From assembly GCA_032622095.1 (NCBI GenBank), contig CP136063.1, forward strand, positions 88,513,980-88,577,979: DNA of 64,000 nucleotides, in the 5' to 3' direction. This DNA is from Siphonodentalium dalli. Its lineage: Eukaryota > Mollusca > Scaphopoda > Gadilida > Siphonodentaliidae. Below the pieces are notes generated by a model that worked only from the letters and a program-made list of their open reading frames with translations, searched no databases and had not been told where the DNA came from. Position 1 is the first letter of the stretch; each line of letters starts with the position of its first letter. Below are positions 44,229 to 56,099 of the stretch, one piece after another. The position numbers were made by a program, and so were the translations under genes.

Positions 44229-47200
44229 TTAACGTTCCAAGTCGCTGTGTTTTCCGCTGTGGTCATCATGACCGGATCCCTTCTTGCTTCGGACCTCACG
44301 TTCCAAGTCGCTGTGTTTTCCGATGTGGCCACCATGACCGGATCCATTCTTGCTTCGGAGCTCACGTTCCAAGTCGCTGTGTTTTCCGCTGTGGCCACCA
44401 TGACCGGATCCCTTCTTGCTTCGGACCTCACGTTCCAAGTCGCTGTGTTTTCCGCTGTGGTCATCATGACCGGATCCCTTCTTGCTTCGGACCTCACGTT
44501 CCAAGTCGCTGTGTTTTCCGCTGTGGCCACCATGACCGGATCCCTTCTTGCTTCGGACCTCACGTTCCAAGTCGCTGTGTTTTCCGCTATGGCCACCATG
44601 ACCGGATCCCTTCTTGCTTCGGACCTCACGTTCCAAGTCGCTGTGTTTTCCGCTGTGGCCACCATGACCGGATCCCTTCTTGCTTCGGACCTCACGTTCC
44701 AAGTCGCTGTGTTTTCCGCTGTGGTCATCATGACCGGATCCCTTCTTGCTTCGGACCTCACGTTCCAAGTCGCTGTGTTTTCCGCTGTGGCCACCATGAC
44801 CGGATCCCTTCTTGCTTCGGACCTCACGTTCCAAGTCGCTGTGTTTTCCGCTGTGGCCACCATTACCGGATCCCTTCTTGCTTCGGACCTCACGTTCCAA
44901 GTCGCTGTGTTTTCCGCTGTGGCCACCATGACCGGATCCCTTCTTGCTTCGGAGTTCACGTTCCAAGTCGCTGTGTTTTCCGCTGTGGTCATCATGACCG
45001 GATCCCTTCTTGCTTCGGACCTCACGTTCCAAGTCGCTGTGTTTTCCGCTGTGGTCATCATGACCGGATCCCTTCTTGCTTCGAACCTCACGTTCCAAGT
45101 CGCTGTGTTTTCCGCTGTGGCCACCATGCCCGGATCCCTTCTTGCTTCGGACCTCACGTTCCAAGTCGCTGTGTTTTCCGCTGTGGTCATCATGACCGGA
45201 TCCCTTCTTGCTTCGGACCTCACGTTCCAAATCGCTGTGTTTTCCGCTGTGGCCACCATGACCAGATCCCTTCTTGCTTCGGAGTTCACGTTCCAAGTCG
45301 CTGTGTTTTCCGCTGTGGCCACCATGACCGGACCCCTTCTTGCTTCTGACCACACGTTCCAAGTCGCTGTGTTTTCCGCTGTGGTCATCATGACCGGATC
45401 CCTTCTTGCTTCGGACCTCACGTTCCAAGTCGCTGTGGCCACCATGACCGGATCCCTTCTTGCTTCGGACCTCACGTTCCAAGTCGCTGTGTTTTCCGCT
45501 GTGGCCACCATGACCGGATCCCTTCTTGCTTCGGAGCTCACGTTCCAAGTCGCTGTGTTTTCCGCTGTGGCCACCATGACCGGATCCCTTCTTGCTTCGG
45601 ACCTCACGTTCCAAGTCGCTGTGTTTTCCGCTGTGGTCATCATGACCGGATCCCTTCTTGCTTCGGACCTCACGTTCCAAGTCGCTGTGTTTTCCGCTGT
45701 GGCCACCATGACCGGATCCCTTCTTGCTTCGGACCTCACGTTCCAAGTCGCTGTGTTTTCCGCTGTGGCCACCATGACCGGATCCCTTCTTGCTTCGGAG
45801 TTCACGTTCCAAGTCGCTGTGTTTTCCGCTGTGGCCACCATGACCGGACCCCTTCTTGCTTCTGACCTCACGTTCCAAGTCGCTGTGTTTTCCGCTGTGG
45901 TCATCATGACCGGATCCCTTCTTGCTTCGGACCTCACGTTCCAAGTCGCTGTGTTTTCCGCTGTGGCCACCATGACCGGATCCCTTCTTGCTTCGGACCT
46001 CACGTTCCAAGTCGCTGTGTTTTCCGCTGTGGCCACCATGACCGGACCCCTTCTTGCTTCTGACCTCACGTTCCAAGTCGCTGTGTTTTCCGCTGTGGTC
46101 ATCATGACCGGATCCCTTCTTGCTTCGGACCTCACGTTCCAAGTCGCTGTGTTTTCCGCTGTGGTCATCATGACCGGATCCCTTCTTGCTTCGGACCTCA
46201 CGTTCCAAGTCGCTGTGTTTTCCGCTGTGGTCATCATGACCGGATCCCTTCTTGCTTCGGACCTCACGTTCCAAGTCGCTGTGTTTTCCGCTGTGGCCAC
46301 CATGACCGGACCCCTTCTTGCTTCTGACCTCACGTTCCAAGTCGCTGTGTTTTCCGCTGTGGTCATCATGACCGGATCCCTTCTTGCTTCGGACCTCACG
46401 TTCCAAGTCGCTGTGTTTTCTGTTGTGGCCACCATGACCGGATCCCTTCTTGCTTCGGACCTCACGTTCCAAGTCGCTGTGTTTTCCGCTGTGGCCACCA
46501 TGACCGGATCCCTTCTTGCTTCGGACCTCACGTTCCAAGTCGCTGTGTTTTCCGCTGTGGTCACCATGACCGGATCCCTTCTTGCTTCGGAGTTCACGTT
46601 CCAAGTCGCTGTGTTTTCCGCTGTGGCCACCATGACCGGACCCCTTCTTGCTTCTGACCTCACGTTCCAAGTCGCTGTGTTTTCCGCTGTGGTCATCATG
46701 ACCGGATCCCTTCTTGCTTCGGACCTCACGTTCCAAGTCGCTGTGTTTTCCGCTGTTGCCACCATGACCGGATCCCTTCTTGCTTCGGACCTCACGTTCC
46801 AAGTCGCTGTGTTTTCCGCTGTGGCCACCATGACCGGATCCCTTCTTGCTTCGGAGCTCACGTTCCAAGTCGCTGTGTTTTCCGCTGTGGCCACCATGAC
46901 CGGATCCCTTCTTGCTTCGGACCTCACGTTCCAAGTCGCTGTGTTTTCCGCTGTGGTCATCATGACCGGATCCCTTGTTGCTTCGGACCTCACGTTCCAG
47001 GTCGCTGTGTTTTCCGCTGTGGCCACCATGACCGGACCCCTTCTTGCTTCGGACCTCACGTTCCAAGTCGCTGTGTTTTCCGCTGTGGCCACCATGACCG
47101 GATCCCTTCTTGCTTCGGACCTCACGTTCCAAGTCGCTGTGTTTTCCGCTGTGGCCACCATGACCGGATCCCTTCTTGCTTCGGACCTCACGTTCCAAGT

Positions 47201-48250
47201 CGCTGTGTTTTCCGCTGTGGCCACCATGACCGGATCCCTTCTTGCTTCGGACCTCACGTTCCAAGTCGCTGTGTTTTCCGCTGTGGCCACCATGACCGGA
47301 TCCCTTCTTGCTTCGGACCTCACGTTCCAAGTCGCTGTGTTTTCCGCTGTGGCCACCATGACCGGATCCCTTCTTGCTTCGGACCTCACGTTCCAAGTCG
47401 CTGTGTTTTCCGCTGTGGCCACCATGACCGGATCCCTTCTTGCTTCGGACCTCACGTTCCAAGTCGCTGTGTTTTCCACTGTGGCCACCATGACCGGATC
47501 CCTTCTTGCTTCGGACCTCACGTTCCAAGTCGCTGTGTTTTCCGCTGTGGCCACCATGACCGGATCCCTTCTTGCTTCGGACCTCACGTTCCAAGTCGCT
47601 GTGTTTTCCGCTGTGGCCACCATGACCTGATCCCTTCTTGCTTCGGACCTCACGTTCCAAGTCGCTGTGTTTTCCGCTGTGGCCACCATGACCGGATCCC
47701 TTCTTGCTTCGGACCTCACGTTCCAAGTCGCTGTGTTTTCCGCTGTGGCCACCATGACCGGATCCCTTCTTGCTTCGGACCTCACGTTCCAAGTCGCTGT
47801 GTTTTCCGCTGTGGCCACCATGACCGGATCCCTTCTTGCTTCGGACCTCACGTTCCAAGTCGCTGTGTTTTCCGCTGTGGTCATCATGACCGGATCCCTT
47901 CTTGCTTCGAACCTCACGTTCCAAGTCGCTGTGTTTTCCGCTGTGGTCATCATGACCGGAACCCTTCTTGCTTCGGACCTCACGTTCCAAGTCGCTGTGT
48001 TTTCCGCTGTGGTCATCATGACCGGATCCCGTCTTGCTTCGGTCCTCACGTTTCAAGTCGCTGTGTTTTCCGCTGTTGTCATCATGACCGGATCCCTTCT
48101 TGCTTCGGAGCTCACGTTCCAAGTCGCTGTGTTTTCCGCTGTGGTCATCATGACCGGATCCCTTCTTGCTTCTTACGTCACGTTCCAAGTCACTGTGTCC
48201 CCCATTCTTCTTGCTCAGGTCTCCTCTTAGCGGGGTTCCCGAAGCGCAAA
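44229..48250 (-). CDS. Gene A exon 2: secreted tandem-repeat protein, about 60 units of 22 aa
   Basis: Unrecognised family. The minus-strand frame encodes about 60 copies of a 22-residue unit containing DLEREVRSKKGSGH and a short HSGKHS linker (66-bp DNA unit). Variants are EV/EL, GG/DD/GD after GSGH, and one unit near 45430 lacking 18 bp. The first repeats are the most diverged (RDVRSKK, KREDRSKT). The 5' edge follows acceptor TGATAATGATCTTTGCAG, and joining to exon 1 (56629-56668) gives an uninterrupted frame of 1353 codons: signal peptide, then TPLRGDLSKKNGG, then repeats. An RGD lies near the mature N-terminus. Lys-Lys pairs recur every 22 residues. The stop TAA sits in a decayed last unit. 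Other frames across the array are also open because the unit length is a multiple of three. This frame is chosen for the signal peptide, the splice phase and many synonymous changes (AGA/CGA, GGA/GGG). Confidence 0.75.
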
Positions 48251-48555
48251 CTGCAAAGATCATTATCAGTGTAGTGTTTCTTGTTTTGCTTCTTATAGCA
48301 ACATACTTTGACTGTCGACCGTCGAATTTTTTTTTTTAGTTCGTTGTCTGTTCGTTAATGTGTGTCTTTCTAAGATTGTCACGTGTTAGTGTACCATATA
48401 TACTGTTTTAAACAATAGAAACAGCAAACTTCAAACATCGATATATAATAACTCTGAGCTTTGGTGGGTGGGTTACTCGACTCGAATCAAGTAGTTTTTA
48501 CCCCCCGAAGTCAAAGAAATAGTAATTTATGAGCGTCTGGTCGGATTGAATACCT

Positions 48556-48989
48556 TTAATTTTCGAACCACTATATCACATTATATAAAATATATTCCTT
48601 ATTATATACCATTTAAAAGAGGAAGCTCCAAAACATTGTATTATCAACTTATCCGGTGTAATAAACTGTGAACATGGTGTTTGTGTTGAGGTACCGACGT
48701 GTTTTTGTGCTTAAGTTTCATCTGGTACTATACAAAGTCTATAAATTTCAATAGAAGGGGAATAACTTTATATCTTAGTTTGAATTATGTTGCATTCTGG
48801 GACCGCGACGGGGGAAATGTTGCTATGATTTCAACTATTTGCTATTACTATATGGGCACCTTCTGATGCACAGAGGCTCCAAATTATAGTATTTTAAACA
48901 TATTTTATGTCATAGTTTATTATTAAAACAGTATATCAAAGCACTATAAAACAAATCGGTGAATCGAAAATAAAAAAATTGGCCTTTAA
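48556..48989. mobile_element. MITE copy related to 40254-40893, inverted and shortened
   Basis: On the minus strand it shows the same order of blocks: TTTAAAGGCC end at 48989, an internal TATAGTATTTTAAACATATT-type segment, the GGAGCTTCCTCTTT block near 48617-48630 and a GTCGGTACCTC block. It lacks the duplicated internal part and the G run. Confidence 0.7.
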
Positions 48990-49591
48990 ATAAAAAATGT
49001 TATTTAATTTACGCCCTCGGGTGTATACTATCCTAGAGGTTCTAGATAGCTATGGTTCGCTGGGCGTTTTATTTATAGATAATGTTGTTTTGGGTCGCAT
49101 TAAAAGTTGTAATGGGACCCCGAGTCCGGTAAAATGTGTAGTTGGAATTTCAATTTCGTTTATTGTCGTTGATTTTGGTTTGTGATAAGATATGCCAATT
49201 ACACATAGAAGAAATGAAAAATATAATTTGTAAAATGCGTATGTCAATTGATACGTGTTTTAAAGAGTGGGTCTGAGACAGCCGAGTCAGCCACCGGCTC
49301 GTTAATTAGGTGCTGATCGGTGTGACAGTTTGCAGTAAGTCCCCTATTTGCGGAAAAAAATTGCGAACATCCCGAATTCGCGGAGGTCCCCTAAAATGGT
49401 CCAATAACATTATTTGCAATGTTTGTTTACACATATATGTATCGTCATTCGATATATACTTGTGAGTCTTTAAAAATACGCTCTTTAAAAAATCGTCAGT
49501 TGTGGGTTGCACCCCACAATTTACTCAAACAAAAGATCGCACCCCACAAGTATTCATGGGTATGTGCAGTCACCCCACAAGTATACTTTGG

Positions 49592-49960
49592 CCAGTACGT
49601 TTCAACTCATAACTTTGGTTTCGCTAACTCAATTCAGTTGATCTTTGGTATGCTAATAGACCAGCCGGGGGACAAGATTTCCCCATAACTGCGGTTTCGT
49701 CCGCCCATTTTTTCCAGAGTTACGCCCCTTTTTGGACTTAGAAAATTCAGTTTTCTGTGGCATACGAACGTTTCAACTCATAACTTTGGTTTCGCTAATT
49801 CAATTCAGTTGATCTTTGGTATGCCAATAGACCAGCCGGGGGACAAGATTTCCCCATAGCCGTGGTTTCGTCCGCCCATTTTTTCCAGAGTTACGCCCCT
49901 TTTTGGACTTAGAAAATTCAGGATTTCTGCTACTTTTTTTGGTTTCCAGATGATAACTTG
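49592..49960. repeat. Two-unit tandem repeat of about 178 bp
   Basis: GTTTCAACTCATAACTTTGG to TTGGACTTAGAAAATTCAG is repeated almost exactly at about 49590-49756 and 49768-49922, then runs into a GGTTTCCAGATGATAACTT block of the family at 57640-58160. Confidence 0.88.
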
Positions 49961-50034
49961 ATTTTGGATTGTTTATTTGCAAAACCCGTTTTTTTGTTTT
50001 TTATTGAACAGCTCATATAAGCTGGCATCTGCAT

Positions 50035-52471
50035 GTAAAGCTCAGCGGATGAAACAAGTTCTCCCTCATATCATTAACGAGTTTCTTGAAGGGTCGATAC
50101 ATAGGAGACAATACACGGCTGATTTATGATATTATATACCAAACTAACTTGAAGAACATTCCTGGCCTCTTACTACTTTTAGATTTTGAGAAAGCATTTG
50201 ACTCTATATCATGGAAATTCACAAATGTCTTGACTTTTTCAACTTTGGAGAATCGATAAAAAAAATGGATCTCAATATTTTATACGAATATTAACTCTTC
50301 TTTACTCATAAATATTAACTCTTCTTTACACATATCACAACGTTTCACACTAGGTCGAAGCTGTCGGCAGTGCGATCCTATATCTCCGTACATTTTTTGG
50401 ATTTGCGCAGAAATCCTAGCTCTCGTGATTATAAATAATTAAAAAAATAAAAGGAATAACCCTCGATAGTTTTGAATTTAAGTTAACGCAGTACGCAGAC
50501 GACACGACACTTATTCTAGACGGTACCGAAAGTAGTCTGAGGGGGGCCTATATTCCACCCTAAATGCCTTTGCTGAAATATCCGGACCCAAGCTCAATGT
50601 GAGTAAGTGTCAGGCGTCGTGGGTTGGATCCATGGTGGGGCGGCAAGAAAATATATGTCCGGACTTTCATCTCACCTTTGCAGACTCATTTAATCTTCTT
50701 GGAATCAACTTTAATACTACTTTGAACAAAATGTAGATTAATTTTGAAAATAAGCGGATCGAACTTAAATGACTAACAGAAACATGGAATCATCGACTAC
50801 TTACCTCATTTGGTCGTATAACAGTTATAAAATCATTTTCCCCAAATTAACTCACGTATCCATCGCATTGCCTAATCCTAACAACAATTTCATGACCAAA
50901 CTCGAAATCATATTATTCAATTTTCTCTGGAATTCCAAGTGGGAACGAGTAAAAAGAAAACTCGTCTGTCAATATCACTGTACAGGTGGAATGAAAATGG
51001 TAGATGTAAACAATTTCCTCATGTCAATGAAAATAACTTGGGTGAGACGATTGCTATTGAAAAGTTTAAAATGGACACCCCTAACCGACCTTCCTATCAC
51101 CAAAGACCACCTATTTCTGACATACAACCATGCTTTTCTGAAAAACAAAGCTAATGTCGTGAAAAATCATTTCTGGCATGACGTACTACTGGCTTTTGCA
51201 AATATGTTAGAAAAACAAATAAGAAACAAACTCGATTGCAGGCACGCACTATTTGGAACAACCCCGATATAAAACTTGGCGGTCACACCATTAATTTTTT
51301 TCATGGCGAAAAAGAGGAATTCTATAATGTAAATGACTTGTTTCAAAGAGATGGCATATTACACACAGAACAATCCTTGTTCGAATGTTATCATATACGT
51401 ACATATTTTTTGACAATGAACAGCATCCGGCAACAAATAATAGCTATGGCACAAAAGCTCAACCAACCCTTATTTCGTATTGAAACAGCCCTTTCCTTCC
51501 AAGTAATTTCAATGGGAAAACAACAACCGTCTTGCTTTCACCACGACGCCTGACACGAAACTGTGGTTGTTATAATATAGAATTAATCACAGAATACTAT
51601 CCACAGAGATATTTCTTAAAATGGTCAACCTGGAACAAAATTATTTATGTAACCACTGCGGCACAACATCTGAAGATATATCCCATATTTTTGGGACTGT
51701 CCGCATGTAAAAAAAACCTTTATAAATGATGTTACTATTTGGTGCAAATCAAATGGAATCGCCTTGTCGCCACAAGAAAGATTACAATCCTTGGATCCCT
51801 GTCAATGGGCGATAACTCTATGACGAATCTGTTTTGGCTACTGATAAAACAATACATATATAAAACTAAATTTAATCCTGATATGTTATCACTAAAGTCC
51901 TTTCTATCAGAACTAAAATCTAGATATTTACAGGAGCAATTGTTGGCACAGTACCAAATGAAATTACCCTCTTTCGAGAAAAACTGTTTTTTAGTCATAG
52001 AAGCTCTTAACAAAACATCAGAAGCAAACAAACCATGATGTATCAAAATATTGATCTCACCGAAACCCAACTTTATCTCTCAAACTCACAAGTATTGGCC
52101 AGAGGAATAAGTGCTGTGGACCCGCCGAGTTGATCCACCAGAAAGGGAAAACACTTATTTCTACATTAATCAAGATCCCAAAGAGCTATATATATATATA
52201 TATATATATACAATTAATATCTTATAAACATTGGACCAATTAGCTCTTTGACTAAATCTATGTCTAACATAGCTTGCGGGACCCATGCCAGAAGCGTGTA
52301 TAATTATAGACTTGCCACTATGAGTGAAAGAGCATATGAGTGAAAGGATGTGTGCAAGTTATTGATAGCCTGGGGACGAAAGAGCTTGTGTGAGATAATC
52401 TTTTTGCTAATTTTGTTACAATATATATTTATATACATTTAATTTTGATCAATAAAACTTAAAAAAAAAAA
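50035..52471 (+). mobile_element. L1/Tx1-like LINE, 5'-truncated and decayed
   Basis: Starts inside the RT domain with a translation near KQVLPHIINE, then LLLLDFEKAFDSISW (first catalytic Asp) and, after several frame changes, QYADDTTLILDG in the sequence around 50490-50522. The ORF2 C-terminal region follows (KLTHVSIALPNPNNNF, FLWNSKWERVKRKL, GGMKMVDVNNFLMSMK) at 50769-51272, continuing in other frames to about 52038. A 3' UTR with AATAAA at 52451-52456 and a short A tail at 52461-52471 closes it. The poly(A) tail and these sequences fit the L1/Tx1 group. A (TA)n run lies at about 52188-52210. It lies in gene A's inferred intron on the opposite strand. Confidence 0.8.
50769..51272 (+). pseudogene. 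LINE ORF2 C-terminal piece
   Basis: A 167-residue stretch of the LINE protein after the RT domain, recognised from SIALPNPNNNF, LFNFLWNSKWERVKRKL and MKMVDVNNFLMSMKITW. Frames at 51236-51553 and 51739-52038 continue it after single-base shifts. There is no complete catalytic domain in frame, so it is a relic. Confidence 0.75.
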
Positions 52472-52698
52472 TCCCCAAGTGTGCGACAGCGCAATTCCAC
52501 AGCCACATTTTACCTGGAAAAAGGCAGAACTACAGCAGCCAGTTAAATAATTTTCCCACTCACAATATCCATTCTCCCATTAATTCACCAGTTTAAATTA
52601 TTTATATATGATGTACAAATCAAATAATCAAGATTTCATCATTTAAGAACGTGTCACATGTATCAGGTGAAGGCCATTCCTCAGTTAATTACTCATAT

Positions 52699-53083
52699 AT
52701 GCCTAGCGTCCTTTTTAAAGGACGGCTAACATTACCGCATTGATGGATGATAGGCAGTGGGAAATGCTACCATGGATCGTTCCAAAATGTATAAATATAG
52801 AACATCCTTGAAAGTTCCGCATGATACTAAATTCAAATATCAATTTCAGCATTGTTTTGTCTGGAAGTCGGGTTTTGTCTGTTGCTGTCTTTATCATGTA
52901 AAATTAAATAACAAGGGAGGTAAGTTCACATAATAAATATATTTAACCCCATGTTATCACTTATTTCAATATGATCACAATACTGGTTTTAAATGAATAT
53001 GTGATAAATGTATGGCAAATTGTGGTTATCTCTAGCGAAAATATCGCCTTGATTCAGCGTACTTTATAAAGGACGCTAGGCAT
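52699..53083. mobile_element. MITE-like element with TIR ATGCCTAGCGTCCTTT
   Basis: ATGCCTAGCGTCCTTTTTAA at the left is inverted at the right (TTTATAAAGGACGCTAGGCAT), 385 bp. Each end also contains its own small palindrome (GTCCTTTNTAAAGGAC). Partial copies of the end sequence at about 53116-53136 and 54968-54990 show that it is dispersed. Confidence 0.72.
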
Positions 53084-53718
53084 GGCTGGGGCCCTGAAGA
53101 TTTCCATTCCCGATCCTTTATAAAGGACACTATATGCATATGCGTGGTATTTGTGGACAATATATGTCGAACAATGCTTGACATACACACGTTTATTACA
53201 CACTTAATCCCAGAAATTACAGTGTTCCATATTTACAAATCCGCAATAGAACGTATACGCATCCCGTTGACGTCAGATGACGTTCCTCTCAACCATGAAA
53301 CCGAAACTATAAAATAAAAACGTCATCATACACGACAAAGCAAGCCCTTTGTGTGCCTGAATAAACATAGGCTATTGTGTCACGGTTTTAGGACGGGTGC
53401 GTGTAATAAACATAGAATGACCCATGTGTTAATGGGTTTGTCGATACGGCACTTGCGCCATCGCGGAAGGATAGAACTCGAGGCTACGCACCCATTCTAT
53501 CATTCCGCGCTAGCGCTCGTGTCATATCAACAAACTGATTAACACACTTGTGTCGTTCTGTGTATATATAATGTATATGCCATTGAATTTGTTTTCACTG
53601 TTTTAACTTTCAACAAATGCGAAATGAACGCTCTTCATTCATACAATATCAGGAATAGAATATATTATATAAACGCTCTTCAATTTGATATAAAGTTCTG
53701 CATTATTTTTTCACTCCA
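53084..53718. other. No gene recognised
   Basis: Includes a partial TIR-like sequence at 53116-53136 (CCTTTATAAAGGACAC). The plus frame at 53351-53542 has no recognisable domain. Confidence 0.5.
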
Positions 53719-53851
53719 GGAGATATACGGTCCGCGATGTGCTTGGAATGACAGAACAATGCGACTTTTTGAGGCCACAGTCTACATCATTCCTCCGGAT
53801 GGCGACTGTTCAGATGGGGATAGTGGTAATGAGGAGAGCGGAGGATATTAG
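53719..53851 (+). pseudogene. piggyBac-like transposase N-terminal fragment
   Basis: Preceded by TATTTTTTCACTCCAG, a good splice-acceptor context, the plus strand encodes GPRCAWNDRTMRLFEATVYI followed by IPPDGDCSDGDSGNEESG and a stop. An acidic D/E/S-rich segment after a (V)YI.PPDG phrase resembles the N-terminus of piggyBac-derived transposases, but catalytic regions are absent. Similarity is from memory of the family, so moderate to low certainty. Confidence 0.4.
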
Positions 53852-54005
53852 TGATTAGTGATATGCTGATGAGGATGATGATGTATATACAGTGTAGTTA
53901 AATCATGTTATATATCTACTTATCATGTTACACGTATTGTATCCGAGTAATAACCATTACATTACAAAAAAGACTGGTTGACAATCTATCTAAGTCACAG
54001 TTGTA

Positions 54006-54223
54006 CAGTGAAGAAACAAATTAGTCAATATGACTACTAGTAACTTAGCTTAGTCAAACGTTTGTCCAAATGATGACTAACTTCGTTTAGTCAAAATGAC
54101 TAAGGTAGAAAAATAGTCACAATAATTATTTAAAGTGATGTTAGTCACAACGACTAAAAAACGGTAAGTCGACTAATTGGGCCATTAGATTCAGTCATTT
54201 TGACTATCTTTTCTTAGTCACTG
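54006..54223. mobile_element. Small MITE-like element with CAGTGA ends
   Basis: Left CAGTGAAGAAACAAATTAGTC and inverted right end (CAGTGACTAAGAAAAGATAGTC). The interior contains repeated TTAGTCA and TGACTA motifs in both orientations. 218 bp, no clear target duplication. Confidence 0.6.
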
Positions 54224-55736
54224 GGAAGTGAAAATGTAATTTGTGGAAATTTTATGCACACAATTCTGATACCCAGCAAGATGCTATGTTATCCAGCAGG
54301 GGGTGTCCACGTTGGGAATTCCAACTGCACCCCACCCCCTTCAGACCAAACACAATTTTTTCCCCTATTTCATTTCCACCCTTGCACCTTACAGACCTGG
54401 CTGAACGGCCCTTGTTGTACAAAAGACCCAGAACATTTAGAGATCTGAATTTGAAAATTGCATACATCTTAACATTTAGTGGTCTAATTTCAGACCAATT
54501 GACATGACCACGGACGAGAGCCCAGGACACATACCGGGCCGACCATGTGTGAGAAAATTTTGAAATATGAACAAGAAAATTGCAAACTCCTAGCATCTCG
54601 ACTGGCCTAAAGTTTTCCTAGTGTTGGAAATTTCTAACATGATACCCCCTTTAGGTTGGAAAATTCCCAATTAATGACCATTTCAGTTCAAACTTTTGAA
54701 AGAATAAGGTTTTCTTGAGCTAATTAGCAGTTTTGTATTGGCCACGGGGAGAGTTCATTCCACACCCCGGGCCTCCTGTAATAAATACTTTCACTGGTAC
54801 TCATTCACTTCAGAAGTCCAAAGTAGTAGCTATATTGTGTTTTATAACATGTACACACAATACTACAAATGCCAGGTCGTGGTCATCAATTATCATAGTT
54901 CTTGACAAGACCAAATGTGATGATCCTGCGTTATCTAATTAAAATAGTTTAAATGAACATAAATTTACAATGCGTATGCCTAGCGTTCCTGATAAAGGAC
55001 GGTCCTCTGTCTGGGCGAAACATTGGGAAAATGCCCTTTACTTTCCGCCCAATGTTGATTTTGCCATTTACTAACCCGAAATTATCTAACATCATAAAAA
55101 TAAATAAGAAAAAAAAAGTTCGGCATATAGGGGATTAACTTAACTTCACCTCTGCAGGCATTCCACGGTGCACTCGTTCCCCGACTCATTTAGGAACACA
55201 TTTAGCTCCCTGATTCCATGTCAGACCATACGCAGCATAGCAGGGGACTGAACTCTGCCAGACCAGCGTAGCAGGGGACCTATAACTCTGTCAGATCAGC
55301 GTATCGAGGGGACTGAACTCTGCGTTGCAGTTTACCCATGAATATATATACGTGTTCTGGTTAAATAGAGGATCTCTATATGAGTCGCAATTTTATAAGA
55401 AAGTAGTTAACCGTGTGTATTAAATTCGATTCGAGCCCAGCTATACAATTGCGACGAATTTGATATCCCTTTTTATCACAGAATCACATTTTAGCAACGA
55501 AAGACGATATCGAAACGGCTGTGGTTAAACAAATTAATATTGATTTCCTTATCACAATCAAAGAGGAAGTAAAGAAGTAAAATATAGTTCCATTTTAAAT
55601 GTGTCTTTTCATGTTGACAAAATTGTTTATCTAACACAAAATAATCAAACACAAATTGAATATCATAAGTATATTCTAATCAACATGATAATAAAGTCCC
55701 GGTATTGCTATCATTGATGTAAGCTCTTACGTCACT
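54224..55736. other. No gene recognised; short repeats
   Basis: A (G/C)CAG(C/A)GTA.C.(A/G)GGGGAC motif repeats near 55237, 55264 and 55300. Frames at 54241-54596 (both strands) lack recognisable domains. Confidence 0.5.
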
Positions 55737-56009
55737 GTGCGTGCCGATAATACACACGTCTTACTAAAAAATATTAGGCCGGATTTAGGGGCTAAGTGTG
55801 TGATAAATGCTTTTAGGTCACACTTGCCAGAATCAAGGTTAGAATTAGTCGTGGATAGTACCCTTTTGGAAAACTGCTGTGGTATGTCAGTGGCCGAATA
55901 TTCACGCTTGGAGTTTGTGCAGGAGTTTCACAGGGTTTTCGGCTTTGGAATGAAAGTTAATTCGTTGCTAAGAGAGATAACAGTTCATCATGTGATCGTT
56001 ATAAATTGA
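55737..56009 (+). CDS. Unrecognised open frame of 90 codons
   Basis: Encodes a compositionally normal sequence (RPDLGAKCVINAFRSHLPES, LVVDSTLLENCCGMSVAEYS, LEFVQEFHRVFGFGMKVNSL). It looks more protein-like than its neighbours: no repeats, balanced composition, mixed codon use. There is no splice site, signal peptide or family I recognise. It could be a fragment of a mobile element or an exon. It lies in gene A's inferred intron on the other strand. Confidence 0.3.
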   Translation: MRADNTHVLLKNIRPDLGAKCVINAFRSHLPESRLELVVDSTLLENCCGMSVAEYSRLEFVQEFHRVFGFGMKVNSLLREITVHHVIVIN

Positions 56010-56099
56010 TAATATCATCATTTATGTCAACAAAACTCTTCGCAATATATCAATGATCAACCGCATCGTTATAGGGCGTGGAAAAATACGCCCGTGCTA

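Noticed and set aside
44247-47630. Plus-strand frame of 1127 codons (TFQVAVFSAVATMTGSLLAS units) and another of 383 codons (HDRIPSCFGPHVPSRC units)
   Set aside because: The 66-bp unit is a multiple of three and lacks stops in several frames. These frames have no signal peptide or splice context, and array variants cause more radical changes in them than in the minus-strand frame.
44222-48049. Minus-strand alternative frame of 1275 codons (RRDPVMVATAENTATWNV units)
   Set aside because: Offset frame of the same array. It does not connect to the exon 1 signal peptide, and GGA/GGG and GAGGTC/GAACTC differences are non-synonymous in it.
48229-48263. ATG at 48261-48263 as the true start of gene A
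   Set aside because: It would give a very short hydrophobic start (MIFAVCASG). The same bases form a good splice acceptor (TTTGCAG) in phase with a complete signal-peptide exon.
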